Shown: positions 13,474 through 22,989 of the stretch, piece by piece
How positions within the stretch are numbered: the stretch's first letter is position 1
Layout of the letters: every line of letters begins with the position of its first letter
Source: Muscardinus avellanarius
Taxonomy: Eukaryota; Chordata; Mammalia; Rodentia; Gliridae
Length of the DNA: 64,000 nt
Assembly: GCA_963383645.1 (NCBI GenBank)
Contig: OY726561.1
Span: forward strand, 27,012,826 to 27,076,825
Reading direction: 5' to 3'
Program-made: the position numbers and the translations under genes
The notes under the pieces: model-generated
Told to the model about the DNA's origin: nothing
What the model saw: the letters and a program-made list of their open reading frames with translations, nothing else
Database searches by the model: none

Positions 13474-13650
13474 CTTTTTTATTAGTACTGGAGATTGAAC
13501 CCCAAAGGGCATTCTACCTCTGAGCTACACTCCCAGTCCTTTATATTCTATATTTTGAAACAGGGTCTTACTATGTTGCTAAGGCTGACTTCAAATATCA
13601 TCATCTCATCATCTCATGATAGGTGTGTGCCAACATGCCCTGTTACATTA
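13474..13650 (-). mobile_element. SINE, partly deleted head
   Basis: Complement of the tail (GGAGATTGAACCCCAAAGGGC) then a shortened head with ATCATCTCATC repeats in place of the usual TCCTCCTGTCTCAGCC. Confidence 0.78.
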
Positions 13651-13734
13651 ATCCAAAATATAATAATTTGGATAGTCTAGCCAAACATTTTAGTAGAACT
13701 TCATAATTTTATATTTTCATTAGTGCCAGGCATG

Positions 13735-14560
13735 TTAGTCAGCTTTCCCTTGCTATGACAAAACACCTAAGAAAATCAACTTAAAAGAAGAAAATATTTG
13801 TTTTGCCTCATGATCCAGGGTTTCAGTCCATGGTCACTTGCCTGTTGCTTCAGGCTCATAGCAAAAAGTACATCAAGAAAAAAACATTTCTCTTGTTTTT
13901 TTTTTTTTTTGGGGGGGTTGTTTTCCAGAACAACCCAAAATGTCTCGGCCATATAGGAATTTATAATTTGTCTATGACAGATTAAGACAGGTTCTAACCA
14001 TAGACTAACTGAGTTCACATCCATGGATTTACCACTTACCAGCTGGGTGACCACTAGTAAATTATTTAACCTTTTTATTCTTCTATTATTTCTATTCTTC
14101 TATTATATGGTACTGGGGGTGGAACCCAGAGGCTTTCTACCTCCGGGCTATACTCCCAGAATTTTTTATATTTTATTTGGAAACAGGGTCTCGCTAAGTT
14201 GCTGAGAGCCTTACTAAGTAGCTGAGGCTGGCTTTGAACCCGTGCGATCCTCTCCTGTCCCTGCCTCCCAAGCGCGGGGATTACAAGCATGCGCCACCAC
14301 GCCCGGCTAGAAAGAAACATTGCATGTAGGAAATGTGTTCTGCTTGTAGCAGCTGGGAAACAAAAGAGACAAAGAAGAAAGAGCTGGAATCTCAAAATCC
14401 CCTTCAAGTGCACGTCCCCAAAGACCTAACATCCATCATCAGTCCACTAGGCTCCGCCTCATAAATGTTACATCACATTCAAGAGTGTAATAGGCAGGCA
14501 TCCAAGCCTTTAGCACATGAATCTTTGGGGGAGATTTAAGTTCTAAGCCACAGGACCAAT
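13735..14560 (-). mobile_element. ERVL-MaLR-like LTR, split by a SINE-led insertion
   Basis: Left part has TGTTAGTCAGCTTTCCCTTG and CCTAAGAAAATCAACTTAA. Right part has CCACTAGGCTCCGCCTC and ATCTTTGGGGGAGATTTAAG. Both read as an antisense MaLR-type LTR. An insertion of about 420 bp at 13889-14308 divides it. Confidence 0.65.
13889..14308 (-). mobile_element. SINE with 171-bp 3' transduction
   Basis: On the minus strand the unit reads SINE (14308 to about 14105), then the 171-bp segment matching 13152-13322, then an A-run (T-run at about 13898-13912). AGAAAAAAACATT at 13876-13888 and AGAAAGAAACATT starting at 14309 flank the whole unit with one mismatch, as expected for target-site duplications. 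This suggests one retroposition event with readthrough past the SINE end. Confidence 0.72.
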
Positions 14561-14838
14561 ATTAAAGTATATGAGTTTCCTCATATTCTCCAGCACACTT
14601 GAAAGTATGAGGATCTTCAAAGGTGTCAGGGTTTTTTGAAAAATTCTAATTCCTAAAATATTCCAAGTACTTATTATATTTCTTTTATTTTTCTTAGCCT
14701 CAAGGGCCGCCCACGCTCATTCAAAGTATTCAATAATCATGTGATAATTGGCATAACTTCTCTGCTCTTCATCCTCCAAATATTAAAAATAGAAATAATA
14801 TCAGCAGTAATTATAAAGTTATATTAACAGTACAATTT

Positions 14839-15054
14839 TGGCATTTGGAAGGCTGAGACCCAAGGATCAGATCATGGATCGCTGACAGCCTCAGCTACTT
14901 AGTGAGGCCCTTCGCAACTCAGTGAGACCCTGTTTCAAAAGTAAAAAGAGACTTAAAAAAATAGGGCTGGGGGAGCCCTCAGAGGTACAATGCCCCTGGG
15001 TTCCATATTCCATACCAGTACCACAATACACACACACACACACACACACACGTA
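14839..15054 (+). mobile_element. SINE lacking its first bases, with (CA)n
   Basis: Starts inside the head at TTTGGCATTTGGAAGGCTGAG and ends in a CA run (15029-15051). Confidence 0.8.
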
Positions 15055-15164
15055 CAAATTTGGATTTGTTGCAGAAAAACAACCTATGCATGTAAATGGA
15101 TCTTTTATGGTTATGAAAGGGGAAAGCATCTTATGTAATTAATAAACATAGTACTATAATTTAA

Positions 15165-15612
15165 ACATCTTTTATGTCTGCTCAGGTTGTAGAATTATAT
15201 GCAGTAGCGGCTGTTTTTCAACATCTATCTGATACACCTTTTAATTTATATACTGATAGTTTATATATAGCTACTGCCCTTCAAGCACTGGAAACTGTAC
15301 CATATATTGATACACATAATAAATTGATAGGTAATTTATTTCTTCAAATTCAAACTCAGATTTTATCACGCCAACACCCTTGTTTTATTGGGCACATAAG
15401 AGCACATTCTGCTTTACCTGGTTTTTTGGCAGAAGCTAATCAAATTGCTGATGAGGCTACAAAATTAGTCTGCCCCTCTCAGTTAGAACAAGCTCAACGA
15501 TCACATTATTTACATCATCAAAACAGTGCTGGTCTGCGTAAACAGTTTCAAATTACTCGAGAAGCAGCACGACAAATCCATGGGGATTGGTTCCCAATAA
15601 TTTATGGCAAAT
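15165..15612 (+). pseudogene. Endogenous retrovirus pol fragment (RNase H to integrase zinc domain)
   Basis: An open frame of 148 codons (15174-15620) resembles the RNase H/integrase border of betaretrovirus-type pol. SAQVVELYAV and YTDSLYIATALQALE match the RNase H core with its catalytic Asp (TDS). LPGFLAEANQIADEAT is the RNase H end. An HHCC-type integrase zinc-binding start (HYLHHQN near codon 112) follows. The frame has no stop, but both ends are cut and no LTR is adjacent, so it cannot make a functional enzyme. At 15613 it runs directly into a SINE tail and poly(A). Confidence 0.85.
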
Positions 15613-15669
15613 GGAGGTAGAAAACCTCTGGGCTCCACCCCCAGTACCACAAAAAAAAAAAAAAAAAAG
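15613..15669 (+). mobile_element. SINE 3' tail fused to ERV pol fragment
   Basis: AGGTAGAAAACCTCTGGGCTC, then CCCCCAGTACCAC, then an A-run. The rest of the SINE is absent, so the pol fragment and SINE tail end in a shared poly(A). Confidence 0.8.
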
Positions 15670-15707
15670 AATGGAAATTCAGATACAGACTTATCATTTC
15701 TAGGGCT

Positions 15708-15708
<1 letters not shown>

Positions 15709-15747
<39 letters not shown>

Positions 15748-15957
15748 GTGTGTGGTGTGGTACTGGGGGTGGAACCCAGGGGCTTTCTACCTCCGGGCTA
15801 TACTCCCAGACCTATTTTATATTTTATTTGGAAACAGGGTCTCACTAAGTTGCTGAGAGCCTCACTAAGTAGCTGAGGCTGGCTTCGAACCTGTGCTATC
15901 CTCCTGTCTCAGCCTCCCAAGCGCTGGGATTACAAGCGTGCGCCACCACACCCAGCT
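15709..15957 (-). mobile_element. (TG)n plus full-length SINE
   Basis: TG run 15709-15754, then the complement of a full dimer ending CCACCACACCCAGCTC. CTAGGGCTAC occurs before the TG run (about 15699) and just after the SINE (about 15957), a plausible target-site duplication. Confidence 0.88.
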
Positions 15958-16543
15958 CTAGGGCTACTTTAAAAAATATACCATTATATAGTTTGGAAAA
16001 TATAATTCAGTTTCATAGCTGTAATAATAGTCACAGTTCAAAAGTAAACAGGAATCATTTATCCACTCCAATCCCTCTTCCTTGCCACATTATCCCTTTG
16101 ATTTAGTGGCTTCAATAGTAATGGAAGTGAAGGGACACACATTTTCTGGAAACATGGCTGTCTTTCACTGCCTACCTACTCAATAAAGTTATATAATCCA
16201 TCTTTTTCTGTAAATTCAATTCAGAAAATTTTTTTCTTTTCAATTTGAGCCCTCATTCTTACCCAATCTGTAGTTATGATCCAATCTGTTATCAGAAATG
16301 GACCGTGCCCATCACTTCTACCTTTTACACAAACTGTTCTTCCCGAGACATCTGCTCTTTCTGTGCCCAAACTCCACCTGCACTTAGGAGTCAGCTCAGA
16401 GTCCTCTCTCTGCCTGTAGCCTTCCCCAGTCTCTCACTCTTATTGACCTTCAGTTCTTCAGAACCATTTAACCCTGCAACATGCCACTCAGTCATTTGCA
16501 TTCACAAATTATATTTTTATGGTTACTAATATTTTTGTGTGCT
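15958..16543. other. Intergenic, nothing recognised
   Basis: A 94-codon frame at 16245-16529 is rich in Ser, Pro and Cys but shows no domain. I treat it as non-coding. Confidence 0.45.
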
Positions 16544-17283
16544 TGTCTTGGGGCTCCAGGGATATTATAAATTTGTTGAAAACGGAGGTATTTTATACTT
16601 CTTTTTATAGCATGTAGTAAATTTTCAAAGGACTAGCACAAAGACTTGCAAAGAACTCATGCTTGATAAATACAAATATTTGTTCTAACAAGATTTTTAC
16701 AAAATTGAAAAAATGAGAACAACCCCTCAAATTCAGAATTAAGGTTTCCGCATGATATCTACCATGGCACTGAATCTGTTCAACTTATCCAGTATGATAT
16801 AATGAAGGATGATCAAATGCCAGAATCTACCTGCACTCCAATAAATTTTACTTTATCACAGTCAGCCTGACTAAAGAAGAAAAGTTCTATTGTATATTTT
16901 GGACAGATGGAAAAGCAGCCACATTTTCCCCGTGTTCTTTTAGTTCTAAACTCATTCGTGTAGGAACTATTTATTGAAAGACTACTAGATGCAAAATATA
17001 GACCTGTGAAGGACCAGAATGTTACTAGTCTATGATCCATTCCTTGAAGATCTTCCAATATTAACAAGCCCTCTCTTACATGCAAAAAACATCAGAGACA
17101 AAACATATTCAACTGCTCTCATGCAAGACACTTCCCAGGATCACTGGATCCCTGCCTGAGTGAATGAAGAGTGCTGGAGAGCCAGGGACAGGGAGGGCTC
17201 TAAAGGCTTGGTGTTGAGTGCTAGGGGAAACTGCAACTATAATCTGCTTAGGAAAGGCCCAAATTCCCTTCCACAGAGGTGGT
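16544..17283 (+). repeat. Left arm of ~740-bp inverted repeat
   Basis: Reverse-complement partner of 18170-18910. Reading both arms by eye I count about 7 single-base differences and one T-run indel (about 99% identity). The outer edge is TGTCTTGGGGCTCC and the inner edge ends CACAGAGGTGGT. Both arms contain the same 90-codon open frame (16813-17085 minus, 18369-18641 plus), which has no known motif and is a by-product of the repeat. Confidence 0.95.
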
Positions 17284-18169
17284 AAAGATCTCTCTTTATC
17301 CTCCTTCTCTTCTGTCTTTTCTCTTTATCTCTTCTCTTGCTTTCCTCCCCTCACCCTATTTTCTCGGGGGCAATTTTTATTCCTTGGCTCTAGAATGTAT
17401 GTATTTTGAAAGTCTTTATATTCACAGGTGGACAAGCAATTGCCAGATAATCCTGATAAATCCAAGCAGAACAATTTTCTGGCTGCAAATCTAGTAATTA
17501 GAAAGAAAACAACCCTCTTTCTTCATTGTTACCCACATTAACTTATTTAAAAATTTGGCCTTGTTTGAACAATGCATTTTGGAAACTTAAATAAAAATAA
17601 GGTAACTTTTTTTTTTTTTTTTTTGGTGGTACTGGGGGTAACCTAGAGGTTACTACCTAGAGGTTTCTACCTCCGGGCTATACTCCCAGACCTTTTATTT
17701 TTAATATATTTTATTTGGAAACAGGGTCTCACTAAGTTGCTGAAAGCCTCACTCAGTAGCTGAGGCTGGCTTTGAACCCGTGTGATCCTCCTGTCTCAGC
17801 CTCCCAAGCGCGGGGATTACAAGCATGCGCCACCACGCCCGGCAAGGTAACTCCTGTCTAGCCTAAGATGATATCACTTTTTTTTATTTCTCAAAGAAAG
17901 GGCTAACCTTTCGTAAAATGCAAATACAGGTATCAACAAATGTCAGGTTTGATTTGTTGGACAAATATAATGAAGGGAATGCCTGCGAACAGGCTTTTTA
18001 ATATTTTCATCATGTTTTAGAAAAACTAGCTGTGGGGTTTTTCTGCCCTCTGGAGGACAGTTGAAAATCAGCATATCGGCTGGCAGCGAAGGTTGCCAGG
18101 GCGCCAGCAGGCCGCGGTGCCCGAGGGGTGGGCCGCGGGAGCCAGCGCCCCGCTGACTGCTGCTGCCAG
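17284..18169. other. Spacer of the inverted repeat
   Basis: An 886-bp single-copy loop. It holds a C/T-rich stretch (17285-17360), a SINE (17606-17844) and a GC-rich patch (about 18060-18169) next to the right arm. No gene is supported. Confidence 0.85.
17606..17844 (-). mobile_element. SINE in the inverted-repeat spacer
   Basis: T-run, then the complement of the tail with a short internal duplication (TACCTAGAGG twice near 17640-17672), then an intact head ending CACGCCCGGC. CAAGGTAACT follows it and TAAGGTAACTT precedes it, a likely target-site duplication. Confidence 0.88.
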
Positions 18170-18910
18170 ACCACCTCTGTGGAAAGGAATGTGGGCCTTT
18201 CCTAAGCAGATTATAGTTGCAGTTTCCCTTAGCACTCAACACCAAGCCTTTAGAGCCCTCCCTGTCCCTGGCTCTCCAGCACTATTCATTCACTCAGGCA
18301 GGGATCCAGTGATCCTGGGAAGTATCTTGCATGAGAGCAGTTGAATATGTTTTGTCTCTGATGTTTTTTTGCATGTAAGAGAGGGCTTGTTAATATTGGA
18401 AGATCTTCAAGGAATGGATCATAGACTAGTAACATTCTGGTCCTTCACAGGTCTATATTTTGCATCTAGTAGTCTTTCAATAAATAGTTCCTACACGAAT
18501 GAGTTTAGAACTAAAAGAACACGGGGAAAATGTGGCTGCTTTTCCATCTGTCCAAAATATACAATAGAACTTTTCTTCTTTAGTCAGGCTGACTGTGATA
18601 AAGTAAAATTTATTGGAGTGCAGGTAGATTCTGGCATTTGATCATCCTTCATTACATCATACTGGATAAGTTGAACAGATTCAGTGCCATGGTAGATATC
18701 ATGCGGAAACCTTAATTCTGAATTTGAGGGGTTGTTCTCATTTTTTCAATTTTGTAAAAATCTTGTTAGAACAAATATTTGTATTTATCAAGCATGAGTT
18801 CTTTGCAAGTCTTTGTGCTAGTCCTTTGAAAATTTACTACATGCTATAAAAAGAAGTATAAAATACCTCCGTTTTCAACAAATTTATAATATCCCTGGAG
18901 CCCCAAGACA
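18170..18910 (-). repeat. Right arm of ~740-bp inverted repeat
   Basis: Begins ACCACCTCTGTGG and ends CCCCAAGACA, directly touching the TPGS2 pseudogene. The longer T-run (7 against 6) near 18363 accounts for the one-base length difference from the left arm. Confidence 0.95.
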
Positions 18911-19290
18911 CTGAGATCTGGTTCCTAGACAGAGCGTTATACTGGCACTTTCTCACAGGTACTTTTACCGCCTATTTTCGCCTGCTCATCACTCACCTGG
19001 GCCTGCCCCAGTGGCAGTATGCCTTCACCAGCTATGGCATTAGCCCACAGGCCAAACAATGGTTCAGCATGTATAAACCCATCACCTACAACACAGAGCT
19101 GCTCACGGAAGAGCCTGACTCCTTTGTGAACAAGCTGGATACCAGCAAAGTATTTAAAAGCAAGAACAAAATCGTAATTCCAAAAAGAAAGGGCCTATGC
19201 ACCCTGCAGTAGCTCAGAAAGGGCCCTCAGGTTCCTCCACCCCTAAGCCCTCCGCTGGGTCTGAAAACCCTGTCCGGAAGTGAGCACCTC
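18911..19290 (+). pseudogene. TPGS2P: TPGS2 processed pseudogene, 5'-truncated
   Basis: Reads in frame from 18913 as the C-terminal third of tubulin polyglutamylase complex subunit 2: EIWFLDRALYWHFL, HLGLPQWQYAFTSYGISP, QWFSMYKPITYN and KVFKSKNKIVIPK. The parent has about 300 residues; only the last ~110 are here. A premature TAG lies at 19210-19212 and a later 1-base slip precedes the expected ending (NPVRK then TGA at 19281). There are no introns. The 5' break falls exactly at the inverted-repeat edge. Downstream sequence is probably its 3' UTR, but I cannot place the end or a poly(A). Confidence 0.9.
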
Positions 19291-20580
19291 CGCTCCCAGC
19301 TTTCGACCAGCCCAACAGTGATGATTTCCATGCACAGATGGCTCCAATCTTAGATTCTGTAACCAACTGACTGCATCATCTTGAGGGGCAAAAACCCTAT
19401 GCCTTTTACTCCCATTCAACATTAGCCAGGAGTTGGAAGGGCATACTGAATTATCCCCAAGAATTCTTCACAGTAGTTTATGCTAGGCCATACCTCCAAA
19501 AACTGCTTTAGAATTTCAAACTTAATTTAAGAGGTCAGAGAAATCTATAGAAAGCTTTACTCTTGACACCAATCCTTAAGCCCTTAGCAGTGATTAGAGA
19601 AGTTTTCCAAAGAAACCACTGGTTTTGACTTATGAAATATTAGAAATATACTGTTTAATCAGAAGCCACTGGTCAAATATGACTATTTAAACATATGAAA
19701 AATTCATATCTTCAGTTGCATTAATCCTTTACAAGTATTCATGTGGCAAGTAGATTCCATAGTAACCAGTATAGAGATGTGGAACATTTTCATCTCAGAA
19801 AGTTCTTTTGGACAACACTATATGATATTTTCATATAGCATTATTTATATATTCTTTATATCCTTTACTGTGAACATATGTCAATCTGCTCATTTTTTAT
19901 TTTGTTTTCTATAAAGCTTGCCCTCATTCGTTAAAAAAAATCAGCATATCTATGAGCTGATTAAACTACCGACTCCATTAATCAAGTGATAAATTTAAAA
20001 GTTATTGCAATACATATTGACTTCTAAAAATTCCAAAGAATATATAATCACTACATTATCAAAATTTCAACTAACCAAAATAAGTTCCTGTGTCTAGTAT
20101 TTGCTACTTATAGCCAAATAACATGAGATAAGGAATTTACTCAAAGGAATTCAGAAAGAATGTGAACCATTTATAGTCCTGTATTTCCTACACAAAATGT
20201 AGTAAAATAACTCAAAAAAGGAATCATTTCAATCTATTATGAACAAAGATGTTTATTTTCAGGTAAATTTAAATTTTGTAGCTGGCACTATATCAATGTT
20301 TCTATCATTTATATTTTTCTCCCAATTCATAATAGTAAAGAAACAAATCATATAGAAAGGAGGTCCCCAAATATTTATTCAGCAAGCATCCATTCAGAGC
20401 CTTCCATATGCTATTTCTGAATAATGCCAAAGGACAGTTGAGAAATCAATGAATTATTTAATTCTGTTCTGTCTGCCCTCTGATGCTTCAAGTTTGTGAA
20501 CAAACTCATATTACCATTAACATAAGTTATCAGGAAATTGATTGAGGTGCATTAATATGCACCTGTTCTCTGCCTGAGCA
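19291..20580. other. Possible TPGS2 3' UTR, then intergenic
   Basis: The first part (to roughly 19500) may be retroposed 3' UTR. The rest is AT-rich with no recognised element. Confidence 0.4.
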
Positions 20581-20587
20581 ATTAAGC

Positions 20588-20646
20588 AATATATATATAT
20601 ACATACATACATATATATATATAAATATATATACATATATATATAT
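20588..20646. repeat. (TA)n / (CATA)n microsatellite
   Basis: Alternating TATATA with ACATACATACATA interruptions. Confidence 0.9.
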
Positions 20647-20712
20647 CTGCCTGAGAGTTTAAAAGTTCTAAATTTTATTTATTTATTGATTCATTCATTC
20701 ATTTATTTATTT

Positions 20713-20914
20713 AGGTACCAGGGATGGAAACCAGAGGCATTGTACCTCTGAGCTACACCCCAGCCCTATTTTTTAGTATCTTTTTTTTTTGAAACAGGAT
20801 CTCACTGAGTTGCGAAGGGCCTCTCTAAGTAGCTGAGGCTGTCCACAAACCACAGTCCTCTGGTCTCTGCCTCCCGAATGCTGGGATTACAAGTGTGTGC
20901 CACCACCCTGGCCT
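20713..20914 (-). mobile_element. B1-dID-type SINE
   Basis: Preceded by a TTTA-type run (20677-20714), the altered A tail. Complement of the tail GGGATGGAAACCAGAGGC, head ending CCACCACCCTGGCC. Confidence 0.87.
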
Positions 20915-21509
20915 AAATTTTAAACTGTCGGGAATTGGGAGTCAACTTCCAAGTTTATGTACCAGTAATGACTTTAGGAATATGCATTAAAGTACTGTGC
21001 CGGGGTGGCCACTAGATGTCGCATTGGCTGGTATTTACTGAGACTAAATGTGTAGCCTGGCCTGCTGTGCTCTATCCACCCCAGCCAAGTACCAGAGGCT
21101 TCTACCCTCAGCTTGATTACCTTCACTGTTCACTAACACACTTCCCACCCCAGTCTTCCCAGTGTCTTTTGATAATCCCCATTTGTAGAATGTCTCAATC
21201 CTGAGTCCCAACTGTATTAATTAATTCAGACTTCAGGCATAATGACTGATCATTGATTAATATATCTGACTACTCATGTGGTTTGTTTTGTTTTGTTTTT
21301 AACTAACAAGTGAAGTCTTTCTGGCAACACAGCAGAGTTGCTAAGAGTGCACTTAGTTGATTTTACAAGATGAATGTGATGGTGTACAATAAATAAAACA
21401 GACTTTTAATTCTCTGGACTCATCAACTCTTTAATCAAACAGACATTACTACTATGTTTGTTTGTTTGTTTTGGCAGCCAGTTCAACTCCTCACATAAGT
21501 GCAGGTTTG

Positions 21510-21703
21510 GGGATGGAACCCAGGAGCATTTGACCTCTGAGCTACACCTCCTGCCCTGTTTTTTATTCTTTATTTTTTGAAACAGGGTCTCACTAAGTTG
21601 CAGAGGGACTCACTAAGTAGCTGAGGCTGTCGCGAACCACGATCCCCTGGTCTCAGCCTCCCGAATGCTAGAATTACAAGAGTGCACCACCACGCCCAGC
21701 TGC
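21510..21703 (-). mobile_element. B1-dID-type SINE
   Basis: Same subfamily as 1290 and 20713 (contains GTCGCGAACCACGATCC), ending CCACCACGCCCAGCTG. Confidence 0.87.
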
Positions 21704-21962
21704 AATCTTCATTTTAAGTTAAAACTTCTCCCCTTTTCTATCTCTTATGCGCTTTAAGCTCAGAGTCTTGAACATGGGATAAGGTTGGCCTTCATTCCTC
21801 TTCTTTCTTAACCCCTCTTTCTTTCTTGTACTCTTGTCAGGCCTGGGAAGAGGAGCTGTAGGAAAATGCACAGCTCCTTCCTCGATGGTTCAATTGACAT
21901 GCTGCATCATTACCCTCTGGTCTACAAGGCCGATTGTCCTCTGAAGGGATTTACTGACAGGC

Positions 21963-21993
21963 TTTCAGAGATCCCCTCAGGGGATCTCTGAAA
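21963..21993. repeat. Perfect 14-bp stem hairpin
   Basis: TTTCAGAGATCCCC, loop TCA, then GGGGATCTCTGAAA. The stem is exact. It lies in plain intergenic DNA about 150 bp from the kinase pseudogene. Confidence 0.95.
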
Positions 21994-22188
21994 CATATAG
22001 TGCTATAAGATTTACTGGACCTCTATTTACTGGGCCTTTTACAAATTTGGGCCTGTAGAAAAAAATAAGACATTGGGGTAAGGGTGAGTGCCATGATGGA
22101 GTGTTTAGATTTCAATCTCACTTCCCTGATTGTCTCCCTTTTATCTGTTACTGAGGTTATTTTTTGGTTTGGGTTTTGTATTTTTTTT

Positions 22189-22900
22189 TTTTTTTACTGC
22201 AGGATGGCATATAATACCTTGGGCTGAGGATCTGCACCCAGCTATGAATAATTTTCTCCATAAAATGACTCTCAATCCCATGAAACGAAGAATGACACTC
22301 AGGCTCCAGGTGTCCACCAGGGGGCCATCATACTCTTCCCACAGGAAAAGCTCTGTGGTAGGTAGAAGTGCCACAGGCCTTGTATATCTTCCTCCTGGTC
22401 ATAATCTTGCCCTTCAGCCCTCCAGCACACACACCTTGATATTTCTTGGTGTGCCCAGAAGTATGTTCTCCAGCCTCAGGTTTCTGTGCAGGATACCTTG
22501 GTCATGGCAGTAGCTCACAGAGTATACAATCTCTCTGAACACTCAGCAGGTCTCCTCCTCCTGTGTGCCAGCATCTCTTAGGATGTGCTGCAGGAGCTGT
22601 CTGCCCCTTATGTTCAATTACAGGGTATAAGTGCTAGATTTTCTCGATCATCTACTACAACCTGGACTACACTGGGGTGCAGCAAGGTCTTCACTGCTTC
22701 TAGCTTAGATATAATTAAGAAGGCAGCCCTTGGTAATTTGGGCATAATTTTTATGGACATCTATTGCCACTGAAGTGATACAAGGCAAACTTGACCTGGG
22801 GAAAGCTGCCCTAGCCAATGTACCCTAGGACTTCATAGCGGCCTGTGAAGGACTCCCAATAGAAAGAGTGATTCAGAAAAAGGGAAAAAAAGAAAAAAAA
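22189..22900 (-). pseudogene. SMOK/MARK-like protein kinase pseudogene
   Basis: Minus-strand frames, shifted several times, follow a CAMK/MARK-type kinase domain. FTGRYEVLGYIG and GSFPQVKFAL (about 22800-22865) are the glycine loop region, with a stop in place of one residue. VAIDV (22770) is the VAIK strand. EAVKTLLHPSVVQVV (22680) is helix C onward. YCHDQGILHRNLRLENILLG (22460-22510) is the catalytic loop, with HRN in place of HRD. The DFG site reads VLE. ELFLWEEYDG and VDTWSLSVILRFM (about 22290-22350) are the APE and F-helix region. The match ends at an A-run (T-run 22188-22200). The wording is closest to the multicopy sperm motility kinases (SMOK) but a MARK/NIM1-type parent is possible. 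It is dead by stops, frameshifts and lost catalytic residues. Confidence 0.82.
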
Positions 22901-22989
22901 ATTGATAGAATTCTCAGTGTTTCTATCTGAATTGGACTTTCATTTTGTTCCATGCTGCCATTCAATCTGTGGCTAGACATCCCAGCTTT

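Noticed and set aside
15604..15876. 90-codon frame joining ERV and SINE
   Set aside because: It crosses a SINE tail, poly(A), a TG run and another inverted SINE; no protein logic.
16813..18641. Two identical 90-aa proteins on opposite strands, as a conserved gene pair
   Set aside because: They are the same DNA in the two arms of an inverted repeat. Identity comes from the duplication, and no motif or codon bias supports coding.
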